Positions 23,493 to 37,437 are shown, counted from the first letter of the stretch. The stretch is 64,000 bases of DNA from Auanema rhodensis (GCA_964057225.1 OZ059895.1:16893688-16957687), one strand, 5' to 3'. Notes: generated by a model not told the origin, from the sequence alone. Program-made: numbers and translations.

Positions 23493-26276
23493 TTAGAATG
23501 GTTCTTTGTTATCACTGCATATTTGAGATAATTTGCTTGGATGAATGAGAACAGGATCAATGCAACGCTTCAAAGCTGAGGAAAGTGCTTGATCAACCAT
23601 GGAATTTACAACAACTTCATCCGCTACCAAGGGAGCGAGATGTCTTTGCAGGTAGCAGCAGTCAACCTACGAAATCATTGAAATAATCGAATAAGATACA
23701 AGTAAAAGTACCTGAATTTGTTCTACAGCATGCCTTCCATATGTGTATAAACGGATAAATTCTATGAAAGACTTTAAAACTATTTTGACAATAGCAGTAA
23801 GCATGGAACCTCGGTTAAACTGTAAAATAAATTTTCAAGAATATAAGACTTGACATAGAAGAAGCATACATGAACTTGTTGATGGAAGTCTATTCGATCA
23901 CACCATAAGGAATCACGAGGAGCATCTGGTACACGTCGTGAGCGGTTTTCCTTCCTAGAATCACCACCAAATGAGTGGAGAAGCAAACGATCAATTCCAT
24001 CTAATTCTTCAACGATATTCTTAACAATATCTCTGAAAGTTAATAATTATAATGAGATGTCGAAGACATAAAATATACATTACACCAACAGGAGTGGATT
24101 GAACGGCAGAATAATTACATTGCTTTATTAAGAATTCGCCTAATTCTAATCCTCTTGCATGAGTGAAAGAACGTATTAATGAGTGTCCACAAGATTTTAA
24201 AATAGCTGAAGCTTCCGTAGCATCTGAAACATATACTACTACTTCGTATTGGAAAGTGATTGAACAAACTCGTTACGGATTCATTGCTACTAAGTGCAAA
24301 TTGTTCTTTGCACAAGCTGAGAAGATACAGCGCAGACTTGTTCGATAAGTGATGTAATGTGGTGGCAAAAATCAAAGTTATAACAGAATTGAAATTACTC
24401 GCATTATTATCAGAAACTCCTTAATGAACAAATGATTCAGAAAAGGAATTTTTAAAGATACCTATTGTACCAGCAACATTGGCAAGATCTTTGAAACTTC
24501 CAATTAATAGATTTTCATACACATTCTTAGCGAATTCATTTTGAAATTCATCATGTGGCAATCCGGAAAATGTTACATCACTAGCTATGAATAACAAAAG
24601 GTTTGCCAGTGCAGTCTATAGGTATGTGCATGATTATATAACGAATACAAAACATTTTTGACTAACCTTGACTTGGAAGAGAAAGGCATGTTCTATTTTA
24701 TTTGCAACTGATTGAAGATCGAAATCATCGTCTATGGTGCCATCCTTTATCTGCAAAGTGCAAATGAACTACAAAACAATATACTGTAAAATACAATTAC
24801 TTCTTGAAAAACTCGAAACATCTCATCCTTAATCCGTTGGCAAGAAATAGAAATTTCATGTTTGGATACCTCCTTGATAAGTGAAACGGAAGAAACTGAG
24901 CAATCCAAACCTTTAAAAACTTTTCAATTCACAAAACGAGAGAGAAAGTTTATAAACAAACCGGGTATTACATGTGGACAAGTAGACATTTTTCGATAAT
25001 AGCGATCAAGAGCTCTAACAACTATAGAGCAATCTTTAGGATCAGCTGATGAAAGGAATATACGTTTAACTATTTCATGAAATTCATCTAATTTTACCTA
25101 GAAGTTAAAATGAAAATAAGATTAAATTAGTTTAAATATTAGCTTACAGTTAGCATACTAAGAAGAACATTGTTATCCTCAGGAAATAATTTTTGATGTA
25201 AATTAGCAAAAAGAGTCAAATTTGGTATAAAAGAGCCACAACCTCTTAAATAATAAAATTATTTAATTAATTAATATAATAAACCTATCAATCATATCCA
25301 AAACATCAGCAGAATAATTTTTCAAATTAGATAAATCATTAGATAAAGAATTTTCAGCAGCATTGAGTAAAAGATGTTGAATCTTAATATGTAAGAATGT
25401 TAGTAGAAAAAGTATTCGTTTAAAGAAAACCTCAGAAGCATCATTGTCTAACTTCAATAAAAGTTCAACAGCTTCGGCAACAAGCTCCATCTGGTCAGTT
25501 TTACCTGATACCATTTCACGTAACTGAATTTTTTAAATTCCAAATAAATATTTAAAAATTCAAAAATTACCTCTTGTTGTGTTGATGATATTATTTGTTT
25601 CGTTTTTTCCAAAATGATTGCAACATTAGAAATATCTTTATATTTTTCTAAAGCCCCCATTGCTAATGTTGAAATTCGAACAATATCAGAAAATCTACGT
25701 TCATCATAATAACTCTAGAAAATAATTTTAAAAAAAGGAACAGCTGTGAATCAAACTTACAGATAGTACAGTTGGTAAATCGAAAATAAATTGTAAACTT
25801 TTAACAACTTTATAGGAGCTTCCCAGCTGAGCTAAATCATCACGTTGTCCACTCAAGACACCACCCATTTGATCAATCAATCCGGATATTTGCTTCATAC
25901 TATTACCTAATGAATCCATTTCCTACATAGATAATTTTAAGTTTAAAATGAATTATGAGTAGATGTGTAGGAAACTTACATTATCGAGCAAATTAAATTC
26001 ATCTTGAATCTTTCTAACCGTATTAGTAGCGGTTAAAAATTTATTATAATTTTCATAAACAAGCTGATGTATATCTGAATCCAATCTTCGTACCTTCAAT
26101 GATTTACTAATAACATATTTTTAAGAATAATTAAATGAACTTACAGATGTGACCATCTCTTCCTCTTCTTTCACTAGATCATCTAGAGATTTTTCTTTTA
26201 ATTGTCTTGAAAGGTATGCATCAACATCAAAGTTAGGGCTTGTGACATTTAGTTTACTGGATTCAGGATTATTCAT
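23493..26276 (-). CDS. vps-51: Vps51 subunit of the GARP/EARP tethering complexes
   Basis: Vps51 helps tether endosome-derived vesicles at the trans-Golgi network (GARP) and recycling endosomes (EARP). The N-terminal Vps51 domain is plain: [16 protein letters not shown], then [19 protein letters not shown], the [12 protein letters not shown] heptad-like helix, and [10 protein letters not shown]. This matches the family order D-x-x-x-Y-L, LVYENYNKF and LQFLFELP. The C-terminal exon (23493 to about 23676) reads [18 protein letters not shown] and ends near KEPF. The rest is about fifteen short exons with short introns, which I followed in part and did not fully join; the expected size is near 650-700 residues. 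The ATG directly follows TTTTCAG. It is the first gene of the candidate operon. Confidence 0.9.
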
Positions 26277-26295
26277 CTGAAAATGTCAGCATAAA
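26277..26295 (-). promoter_or_regulatory. Splice acceptor directly before the vps-51 ATG
   Basis: The minus strand reads GACATTTTCAG immediately followed by the start codon. It is either a spliced-leader site or the end of a 5' UTR intron. No promoter motif could be assigned upstream. Confidence 0.5.
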
Positions 26296-29200
26296 CAGTA
26301 TCAATATCTGAAGCATTAGCATAGTTAGAAAGTAAGCTCTTTTATTGGTATTGGAGCGCATAAAGTTATCCATAGAGCAGACATAAAGAATATAAAATGG
26401 TAAAATTAAATAAATATTTTATATCAATTGAAGGCCAATTTTCCCATCAACTTTCATTGTATAAATATTATTCAATTTACAATTGTTTGCGGTAAACATT
26501 ATATTGGAATTCGAAGGAAATTGAGCAAAAATAAACTCTAATTCTAATGCAAAATGAAATTGTAAAATTAAATAGATTATTTATGTTTTATCAATTCATA
26601 ATATATACTATATCCCTGTTTCGAGATAAATTTAGGTTGTTTCCTACAATACATCCATAAAAGTTCTCATTTAATATAATAATGAGGCGCTAAGTATGAC
26701 TCCGCATAGCTGAATACAACCGAGCTGTGAGTTTGCATGTTTAAAATGGAATCATGTTTGAAATTAATCTGCTGCAAATGGAACAATAACATAATGTTTG
26801 CTAATTCAGCATTTTAATTCAGCATTCCCCAGGAAAACATTGATGTCAAAATTCTAGATTTTTTTAGTTTTAGTCAGTATTTTGTATAATCGATGTCATT
26901 TGAAGATGCTTTCATCTTTCAGCACATGGCATACTCTTCAACGTTCAAGTCATTGAATTTGATCCCTGATCACGTGTCTTTTTCCTTATTTAGTCATAAT
27001 CTTAAGCACGTATTTTATCCGAAACAATGTGAATGACGAGTAAGGCGTGTAAGGAAAAATCAATTCGTTTGAAGTAGACGGACGTCTTCGGGTAAGAAGA
27101 AAGAAGCAAGATGAGAGTAAAGACGAGTAGCGAGTGAATCTAATAACCTGGACTTGCAATTTCTGAATTGAGTCTGCGCCCCAAAGCAGAATCTGGACAA
27201 AGCACCTAATCTAAGCAATTCTTGTGTTTGAGCTTTTATAGTACGAGGAAAATGGCAATGAATTTACCTTTTATAGAACCCTAAGCACAAAACGGACTTC
27301 TTTTCAAAGCTTAATCTGTTCGACTTTTCCTGTTTTAAAATTCGTATGAAAGTACGTTTTGAGCTAAAATAAGATTTGTGAGCGTTTAGCGACTTCTAAT
27401 ATTGGATTAGGAGATGAAACGTTTTTTAGTTTTTGAACAAAAAAAAATAAAGAGAAAAGCTAAAATAAAGGAAATGAATAAAGCATGACTTGTTGTTTTC
27501 TTCTTAAATTACAACAAAAAATAAAGGTTTTCTATATTTAGAGGAGATGGTACTGAAAGTAGAGTTGCAGCACCCAAGCAAACATTTAATATTATTTTCT
27601 TTACATGTATTCACGTCCCTTTCTTCGATTTTTTACCAATTATCCAAGAGAAAACAGAGCTCTAATCAGTGCTTTGGACGAAACAATCATGACAACATTT
27701 CTAAAAAATCTTCTTTTATTTTATTTATTTATTTTAAATTGGAAAAAGTTCCATATTAGGACAGGAATTCCCTCGGATATGCTCATGTATCACAAACACT
27801 ACACAAGTGAAGTCCAATAACATAAACAACTATGACTACATAGAAGCAACCAATTCACTAAGATTTTCTGAGATTTTAAAACATCCATTGGTTCCCCCCC
27901 ACTTCGTTTTCATCTCCCTACATCTAACCTCAATATACTAACTCTGAACCATCTCTGCATCTTTGAAATTAGTCTTAAAGCTGACGTCAGTAATTGCAGA
28001 ATATTCTCAATTGGACGGATAACACCAGTTGTACTAGTCTACCTGAAACGTTAAAATCACAGAAAATCTAAGAAGTAACATGATTGTAATTATTCGAAGA
28101 AAAAAATCTTCGTCTTGAGGCTTGTGCATATGCTTGTTGTGTTCTAATAAGGAATAGGATCTATATTTCCTCACACAGCTTGTAAAGTTTTTCGAAAAAA
28201 AAAAACAATTAAAATTGCTCACATTGAAGATTATGAAAAATAAAAAAATTAATAGAAAACAAACAAATTGTCTAAACTATTCATCAATTCGTCAGTACCA
28301 TAATCTATTCCATCCAAACTTTATGAAAACAAAACTTTTAAAATACGCGCATATTTAAATTTTATATTTTTACTTTTTCTCTTCAATCTACTAAGTTATA
28401 ACACATTTTTGTGTATCGAAAATCGCTTTGTTTCCTAAAATATAAACAACTGAATGTCTTTATTCAATGCTTCATCTCTGCTTCTCTCGACTTCAATCAA
28501 CTGTCAGGGGAAAATAGAAGATTTACGTCTCATTATGAAATTCATATAATTTTTGACAAATCACCTTCTGAATAAAGTTGAAACATTTGAATGATTTCAG
28601 CTTCAAACATGCGTTCAAGCTTGAATCCGTCATCCTACACATCGATACTATGTTGTTGCTCATTATTGTTGGCGTCTGTTTTCTTCATTTGAATTTAAAG
28701 TTTGCATCGAAGAAACAGCATGAAGAAGAATGTTTCAATAACTAGAAAAAAGGATATTTTGCTCATCTTATCCATCAACAGTATTGAAAAGGGAAAAATT
28801 TGTTTCTCCCTCCCTCCCTTTCTTCTCTTTCTCTTTCTCTTTCGCTCTCCCTCTCTCTATCCCTCCCTTTATCTTTCACTCTCTCTCTCTTTCTATTTTC
28901 CATCTATATCTCCCCATTCCTACAAGATATATTTTTGTATGAAAGTTCAATGAAGGCAAAGCACGAGAACCGAGCATTGCATTCAACACACAATTCCAGC
29001 AATTAATTCTATTGAATATAGCATTGTTTTGCTAGGAGGTCCAGAACATTTGCCTATTTGCTCTCCTTCTTCAATTGCAATTTCATATCCAATTTGTGGT
29101 CAGGTTAGATGAGTCCTGGAGCGCCGTGTTAGGATAGTAGCCGAAGGTCAGCCTCATCTCCTCTCTATCTCTTGCATCCAGGCTCATCCGTGCTCTCATC

Positions 29201-29680
29201 TCATTCTCTTTCCATTCTCTTCATCTTGACAACGCAATTGCATTCAATTTGCTCAAGTTCACGTTTGTTAAGCTAATGAATTCGATGGACACCGAAGACT
29301 ACACACAACTTTCTTGTCCTTCCATTTGTCTTTGACTTCTGAAACCTCAAACACATTGACGTCATACCACGTATTTTCACAAATGTACACATCCACATCC
29401 GCTTAGATGAGTTAAATAGAAATGGCGAGGAATTTTTTTTTTGAATATTTTCTATTTTCTCAGCTTCTTCTCATATTATCTTATGAAAAACACTGACGAC
29501 ATCTGGAAGAAGTGTCAACAGAATGTGGCACTGAGCTCTTTCTATTGTCGTCAATTTTTCCAGATCGCATCGCAACAAGATACTGTTTCAAGCCGACTCT
29601 ACAAGTATATTAGGAAAGTCACAGCACTAACGAAGAGAGATCATCAGTAAAAGTCCTTCTATACATATACTCTCTTCCAG

Positions 29681-29866
29681 ATACTGCGGAGGTCGAGGGA
29701 TGACACGACGGCACCAAAAGCAGCTCCAAAATGGGGTAACATCGGAAAACAGGCCTCTCTTCTGGTCGGATTTTCGGATTTAGTCATTTTTTTAGCTTGC
29801 CTAACTAATTCTTTTCGAGCAATTCCCTCTTTCTTTATTTTACCTTCAATGGCATGTGCTCAGTCT
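29681..29866 (+). CDS. Weak exon candidate, unknown protein
   Basis: A 62-codon open stretch lies between TCTCTTCCAG and a strong GTAAGT donor, in phase 0 on both sides. The first half has mixed, protein-like composition (for example TTAPKAAPKWGNIGKQAS); the second half is hydrophobic. No neighbouring exon could be joined with confidence, and the family is not recognised. It could be chance. Confidence 0.2.
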
Positions 29867-32209
29867 GTAAGTTAATTATAGCCGATGAAGGCACTTGAAG
29901 CTCTTGTGAAAATTCTGTTGGTCTTCCCAAATATAGCACCACGTTAGAAGCAGTATTTCCATCTCTCCGCCCTCGATCCCTTTTTGCTTTTTCTCTCTAT
30001 ACCACAATCTAACTCTCATCTCTAATATCCTTTTACTCTCTATACATCTCTTCTATTTCTCTGTCTCTCTCTCTCTCTTTTTGTCTCTCTCTCTCTCATT
30101 CACTTCCCCTTTTCTCCTTTGAATGAATATTAAACCGACTCTCTATAGAAAACTTCATCTCCCTCGTAGTTTCAAGCGGTCATGTCGACATCTTCTTAAG
30201 GTTTTCAATCGTTTTTCTAATGTTTTAGTGGGGTCACCACTACATGCCGTCTTCCTAACGTAATGTCTCCTAATAAGCTTTGTTCGTTGCCTGACACATC
30301 TCTCTGCTCTTAAGACAATTTCCTCAATTCTGTCAAGCTTTTGGATTCGCTCAAGTCAACGAATGAAGCGTTAAACTTGAGCATCGCTTTAATTGATTAG
30401 AAAACAAATTATTTTTTCACTTTGCCTCAACACATACATATTCGAAATTTATTAACCTATTTATTTCTTCTTTCTTGTTTTCCTCTCGTCTTCTTTCTTC
30501 TTTTCAAGGAAAATTCTTCCCTCGTTTTCCTCTTTCGCTTCCTCTTACCATCATGGCTCCTCTCTATCCCTGCTGCTGTTGCTACTGCTGTTGCTCTTAC
30601 TGCTCCATCTCATCTTATCTCGTCAATTTATATGAAATTATGTATTTTTTCTTTTTTTAGTTTACTCCCTTATACACAAAAATACTTTATCGTATTCAAC
30701 TAGCTTAAATCATGTAGATGAAGCTAATCTCCAGTATAATGCTATATCAAAACATGTATGAATTCTGATTAATTTGAAGCTCATTAAGCCAACTTTGAAA
30801 CTTCATTTTATTATCCAAGCTAATGCTGCAATACTAATAATGCTTGTCTCAGTGTCTTTGCAACAAGTATTAAGTGTATTTCCATCTGATTCAGGTGACG
30901 ATGACGTAATGTGTCAATTGTTTCCAACAAATGGCCATAAATGGTCAGTTATTGCTCAGTATGCTTCTCACTCTTTCACCTTCTCTCTTACTCTCTTTCT
31001 CTCTTTTTCCCTCTTTCCCTTTTTCGTTTCACTTTTATGTCTTCTAACACGACTTCTCCTTCTTCAACATTATATTGCTGTCAGCACTATAACGTCAATC
31101 TTCAAGTTAATCTGACATAAAGAAAGGTACAACGAAATTGTAAACGATTGAAGAAAGTAAAACAATAAAAGTGTTTCAAAACCAGAGAAAAAGATAAATT
31201 TATAAGAAAGATAAGAAGAGAGAGAGAGAGAGAGAGAAGGTTGGATAGGGTGAGAGGGAGTGAAGTAGGAGTTCCAAAAAAAGTTATAGTGTAGTCAACC
31301 AGAAAAAAAGGAAGGAAAATATAATTTTTACTTGCTTATAAACACAAGATTTTTTTCATTTTCTCTCTCAATTTCAACTTCAATTTTGTTTTTTTTTCAA
31401 CTTTCTTCTGACAATTTTTCATGGCTGATGGATATAATCAGGCTCATATGTTTGATTGTTCTTCAGAAACTTAAAATATTCTCTTTTTATCTATTTGAAT
31501 ATACATATCTTTAAAATTGATTTGAAAAGAAAACATTCCACCAGATGATGATGAATTGTTTATTTCTTATTAAAATATATTGATTATTATATAGTTATAG
31601 ATGAGATATATATAAAGATTGCGTCATGTTTTTGTTGTAATATAAGTTCTTCATCGTCTGTCAGTAGCTTTGTGACTTCAACAGCTTGTCATCTGGCTCC
31701 AGCATTGCAGATAGCCAGATACCTATCTCTTTCGTTCAATCATTTTCATGTCATTTACTTCTCACTTCTCCATCCACCTTACGTTTGAAATTACTCCCCC
31801 CCCCCTACCCCTCTCTCTCTCTATTTCTCTCTATTTCTCTCTACCTCTACAACACACATTAGACACTATCTGCTTAAATGGTAATATCTGATAATGCTTC
31901 AGCTTTTACAAGATACTCTCGGACTATCTGAATATTCTCACAGTTGCTGCTTCATTCAGCTTATAGCATCGGAAGACTTGATGCATGAGATGCTTGATCT
32001 GTCACCCTCGTTTCCTGCTCCACAAGCCATCTCTATCACCCTTTCTTATTGCCAGCCCCCCTCCCTTTCTCTCCCTTTTCCTATCTCTTTGTCTGTTCTA
32101 TAAAAGTATCGGTTCTACCTTTTCCACTCGTAGGCGACTTTTTTTGTTCTTTCTACCCTTTAAATACCTCTTCTACTACGTATTCACTCAATTTTCCTAC
32201 TCCTTCATT

Positions 32210-32212
<3 letters not shown>

Positions 32213-32286
<74 letters not shown>
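32213..32286. repeat. (CT)n microsatellite
   Basis: About 70 bp of uninterrupted CT dinucleotides between avr-14 and the operon. It explains the long Ser-Leu frames on the plus strand. Confidence 0.95.
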
Positions 32287-32288
<2 letters not shown>

Positions 32289-34847
32289 CTCCTCTCTTCG
32301 TTTTTTCTATTACTTTCTATCCCTTATATTTCTTTTCAAACCTATGACTTGTGTTCTTCAAAAGCGTACCAAATCCGGGTGGGAGCTCAAAAATCTGTCT
32401 TTTCACGCCATCGTAGTCCTATCTGTTTTTCTTATTATTCGTATAGTTTGCTGTTGTGTAGCTTTGGCACAATTTAGTCGTGTAAGCTGTTCTACTATAT
32501 CTTTTTCTCATACACTCCTAGACAAGTGAGTTGAATAAAAGAAAAAAAAAGTCAATTTCTTCACATTTCTACGTCTATCCTACTTATGTATATTCTATAT
32601 ATGAAAGTAGGTGATGTGTTATTATTTTTCAATTATATTATTATTGTTTATTATTTATTTATTTATTTCAATTTATAGTTAATATAAAATATTTTTAACT
32701 ATATACACTACAATCTGTCTATATATTCCTTTAAACATTTTCTAAATTAGTCATTAGTTCATTCAATCATAACATCAAGTAACATATCTGTATGTATAGC
32801 TTAAAGCCCAAAAATGACCTTAGCACTAGCACATACTTACACATAAGCTTGTACTCTTCTATTCAAGTTTTCAAACATCAACAACCTTTTTCTTTTTAAA
32901 ATTTATGCTTAAATTCTCACATTCATAGGTCAGAAAATGTTTGTAGTATTTTGTAATAATCAATTCATATTTTTTACAGTAATTTTCAACAAATTCTTTT
33001 TTCTTTCACAACTTTTTCAAGTTCTTTCATCAAAAAAGTTTGTTATTACCAGACATAACAACCAAAGTTGAAATGAAAGTATGCGTTAACAGCTTTGCTG
33101 CCGATCTATGCTGTATGCTCTACTTCGTTGCTTTCAACAAAACTCACAAGATTGAGCCCGTGCAGCAACAGAAATCGGATTTGACGACAGTACACAGTCA
33201 ATCTAATTGCGTTTGTCGGCGATTATTCTTCGTTTTATCATTCTTTTCTTAACTCTTTTTTCTTTTGAATCTTTTTTTTTTCGCGTGTAAAGGAATTATT
33301 TGAATTTATTTCACGTCATTTCACGTGATATATGATGTACAATTGAATAGTTGTCATTCTTTCATTTTATTCTTAAAATGATATGATGAGCGGTTGTGTT
33401 TTCTATTTTTAATTAATTTTATAATCACGTTATCATATTTTCTTCTTTTTTCATAGAACATGCTTGTGTTACTTCTCAATTCCATTTCAACATATATTCT
33501 TCAAAGTAAATCATGAATATAGTTGTAATATGCATTCTCAAGTATCAGAATGAATTTCCAAAAATCATCATCAGGTAATAGAAATATAGAAATAGTTTAG
33601 AGTGTATAAAACATAATCCTAACTATTACTGAAAGCTGATAGATGGTTAGGGATAGACTGAGAAGCCAAGATCACAATCAAGGTGTCAGATTGGTACACC
33701 AACCTCGATCTCAATAGTGTTGAACATCATAGTTTGTAAGAAGGAGCAGTGTAATATGGATTCATGATGCAAAACTTTAAAAATCATTGTTATAGCTCAG
33801 TTAGTTTGTCTATAATTAGGTTGCCACGCATCTCTTCCTTCTACAACTTTGCAACATCGGCTTCTCATCAGCATCCAACAACTAACCTGATAGTTTCATT
33901 AACGAATATTTTGTATTAGCAGCCACTAATTATAAATCGGATCCATGCAATCTCCAAACTTAAGATATACTATTATGTCCGTATCTCATATTAGTTCTTC
34001 TGAATTTTTGATCCAAAGTTTCTCTTTCTCTCTCTTTCATTATTACTCCACAAGGGGTGTCAGATAACATTGGAGTTGAGAAAGGATGTCTTCAGCAACT
34101 TCCTGTCACATAGCACTAACTCCCCCCTTTCTTTCTCTCTTTCCGTCGCCTTTCTCTCTCTCTCTTCTTGAACATCTTCTCACTTTTTTTCTTCATAATC
34201 TTTTTATATTTCATAGTGATAATTTGTCCGTTCATTGATTTTCCTATACTTGATGCTTTCATGGAAATTGCAAAAACTTTGTGACATCATTAGTTATCAT
34301 TCATGTAACTGCTTTTTTATTGATCATTGTCTATATATCTAGAAAATGAGAGATAATCTAGCTGCTTGTCAAGGCTTGACTTATCTTTTTTTTTGCCAAG
34401 TTGTTATACACATACTTGCAAATCTACAATGGATGTGGGTGAGAAAGATTCATAAACAATGAAGATGAACGTACTGAAATAGAAGGAGCAGAGAGCCGAC
34501 GAGTCTATTATACACGACAGAGAAAGAGAGAGAAAGAGAGAGAGGTAAAGCATGAATCAGAAGAATACAACATTCTGCAAAACAATCGGCGAATCTAAAT
34601 TTTCATGATCATTTTCTCGGCTTGGGCTCATCTACATCAGGGTGGGAACGATAGAGCCATCCTTCACTGTCTCAATTTCGATTTTGTCTCTTCCGTCTCT
34701 TCTCAGGATCACATTTCCTTTGTGCTCTTCGAAAGCGTCATCATATCACAGATCGATTCGATCTGTATGTTCACCTAAAGCATTTGAACTCATCGTCATA
34801 GCACGTGATTACAGCTGAGCTCGTTACCTTTTATCTCTCTCTCCCCA

Positions 34848-34895
<48 letters not shown>

Positions 34896-36104
34896 TTCTC
34901 TCCATCTTCGTAGTCCACATTTCGAATACAAAATCTGCAACCGTTCGTCAAAAGTCCAACGTTAATCCACGAATTTGCATATAGCACTGTTTTTACTTCA
35001 CCAGCTCGTAGTGTTGCGTGAGTTTTGAGCAAGCTAGTTCATATGCTCGTCTATATATTTTCATGAATTAATCAGAGAATTTCTTCTCATTCTTATCATT
35101 TTCTATTTCTTTGTCTTTCATCCTCTTATCCCCCATTTCATCTTTCACTCTACTTGTGTTCCTCTTTTTGTCTTTCATATGAATATGTACAATGTTTTTT
35201 TCTTATAAAAACAAGTATTTTCTTATGTCGTTTGTTTGTTTCGTTCTTCCTCCACGTGGGTAAGGAAGAGCAACATGCATAGATGCAGCATTATCAGCCA
35301 ACTTGAAGTAGTTTAATACCAAAACCATCACGTCTCAAACCCTGAGGCTGTTTTGTTAGTAGTCAAATGTGCTGGTTGAACGCCGTTATTAGAAAGCTGG
35401 CGGATTCTATTATAATCACATATTTTTGGTGAATTATTAGCTTTTCCGATATTTAGTAAGCTATTCTTTTCATAATAGAATCAAAGGATTTCCCATTCTT
35501 TTCTTACTTCATCCTTTTACGCTCGTCATATCTCTCTATCTCCCCCCCCCCTCTCTCCCTTTCTCTCTCTCTCTTCTTCTCTCTTTTTCTCTTTTTCCAA
35601 CTTTTTCTTCTTCTTTCTATTGTCTATCTATTATGTTTCGTCTACATTTTGTTTTATAATTTTATTTTTTACTGATCATTACCTATGTGTATTATTTAAA
35701 AAAATTTCAGTTTCTCACCCAAGTTTTTGAGCTTTTTCTTCTATTTTTTTCATTTAAAGGATATTTTCTTCTCCTGTTTGGCTTCGTTATGTCTATTACT
35801 CTCATTTCTCTTGTTTTGACTACTTTCACAGCTACAACTCTTCCTCTAGGCAACACCTCTCTTCTTCTTTCTCGCACTCCTCAATCTCCTCAACCTCCTC
35901 AACCTCACATCCGATCTCTCTTCATTTCTTTGCTTTCTTCCTCGTTTTACCTTCTCATATTCCTTTTCATACTGATCGGTAAAATACACAATTTGATGTT
36001 ATTTCTCGTCTTTTCTGTCGTTTTAACAAATTGAAAAACATTAGTGTTAACGTCTATAGTGTGATGCCTTACCTTAACCTGCAACATCATATCTTTCATT
36101 TTAG

Positions 36105-36587
36105 GCTGGATACACGGCAATTCTATGCTTGTGTGCGGGCTGTTTAGCCCTGCTAGCCTGCATTTCCACAGTTTCTCTTCATTTTGAGGTTTCCGACTAA
36201 ATCCGGCTTCTGTCTATACCGCGTTTATCGTTAAACTCTGCTCTATTCTCTCTATTCTCTATCTACCTACCTACCTCTCTGTTGGTGTGTGTATCTCCTC
36301 TTTCTGTCTATTTCTCTGTCTTCCGGTAAGTCGTGATAGCAACTGGTTATCATATTGAACGTACTGACCTTCTTCAATCACAGCTACGTGAACAGACAGA
36401 CTAAGGTATGAAGCAAACGTTTGGATTAATTCCAATTTCCACTATTTAGGAACTTCAATCGGTTTTCTGCTCTTGCGATCTCCCTTTCTCAGTGAATTTT
36501 TCCAACTCTCAAACGTAGGTGTTGAAGAAAGGACCAGCCGCTTCAGAAGCGACTACTTACCTGCCTGCTCAGATAAACGACTTGTGA
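36105..36587 (+). CDS. Possible last exons of a small membrane protein
   Basis: After CATTTTAG, 36105-36188 reads 28 residues that make one hydrophobic helix with small residues and cysteines (AILCLCAGCLALLACISTV), ending at GAG|gtttcc. After AAACGTAG, 36519-36587 reads VLKKGPAASEATTYLPAQ and four more residues to a stop. Both pieces are in phase 0, so they join to a membrane helix with a short basic/polar tail. A 22-bp piece at 36384-36405 with good splice sites could be an alternative end. Upstream exons were not found, and the family is not recognised. The end lies 554 bp before the avr-14 start. Confidence 0.3.
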
Positions 36588-37141
36588 AGCGATCCACAAG
36601 ATTTTAAATTCTCATATTCTGAATTATCTTGCGCTGTCGTCGTTCAGCTTCTAATAGTTCTTCTGTTACTACTGCTGTTCTGCATCGATTCCTGAAAAGG
36701 CCGACTCTTCTCTCTAGCTTATATTCAGCAGCGAGCTCTCCTGCCTTGCCTAGCTCCGCCTCTTAGTCCCCCTCCCAGCTTCGTGGTTCTCTGCGGTCTC
36801 GATAGTTGTCGTAGTCGTCGTTCTCGTCGTCGCCATCAACGAACACCGTTGTCATCGTCTCACCTTAACACACGAGACATTCATCACTGACATCAACATC
36901 ATCGTGTTGTGATCGTAGCCAACGACATCCGTATACCGTACATCAACTTTTGCACTTTATCAGCCGTAATCCGCAGCTTTCTCTGTCTCTCTTTCTCCCT
37001 CCCTCTATATTCACAAACAACAAACTGAATCAGTCTAGAGCATCAATCCGACAGTGACGCCTTCCAGATTCTGATCTTCTATCTAACTATTCATATATTT
37101 TAACAGTCAAGGGCCACGGTCCTTTCTATTCAAATCATCAG
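36588..37141 (+). promoter_or_regulatory. Probable promoter and leader of avr-14
   Basis: The stretch is richer in C and G than its surroundings, with GCTCCGCC, a TCGTCG-type cluster (about 36797-36835) and ACACGAGAC. The ATG at 37142 directly follows AAATCATCAG, which could be a spliced-leader or leader-intron acceptor; TTTAACAG at about 37100-37107 is another. No TATA box was convincing. Confidence 0.35.
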
Positions 37142-37437
37142 ATGCGATTAGCTGGTGAATCATTAGCAGCTCGCTGGCTGCTTCTCATCGTCCTGCTACC
37201 GTTCGTATTAGCTAAAAGGAAGTTGAAAGAGCAAGAAATCATCCAGCGTGTCCTGAAGGAATATGATTGGCGAGTCCGTCCTCGAGGCCTCAATGCATCA
37301 TGGCCAGGTAACATAATTCTTATTTATTTAAATATATATATATAGTATATAGTAAATTCAATATAAAAATATAGATTTTCAACAAGAATCGTTAGTGTAT
37401 TTGCCAGAATAGGTAGTATTTCTCATTTTCATCTAAC

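Larger units (their letters stand above)
26296..36104. other. Long intergenic region, no firm gene
   Basis: The first 2 kb upstream of vps-51 is AT-rich without purine tracts. From about 28.8 kb, C/T-rich stretches return: 28800-28915, 30058-30110, 31218-31238 as GA, 32213-32286, 34852-34891 and 35535-35600. Many Ser/Leu/Phe-rich frames here are translations of those stretches. Two exon-like pieces (29681-29866 and 36105 onward) are given separately. The distal part should include control sequences of avr-14, but none could be identified. Confidence 0.5.

Noticed and set aside
24163-24348. Plus-strand frames within the operon region, such as this one
   Set aside because: They are antisense shadows of vps-51, mtk-1 and STE24 exons, whose minus-strand frames carry the conserved motifs.
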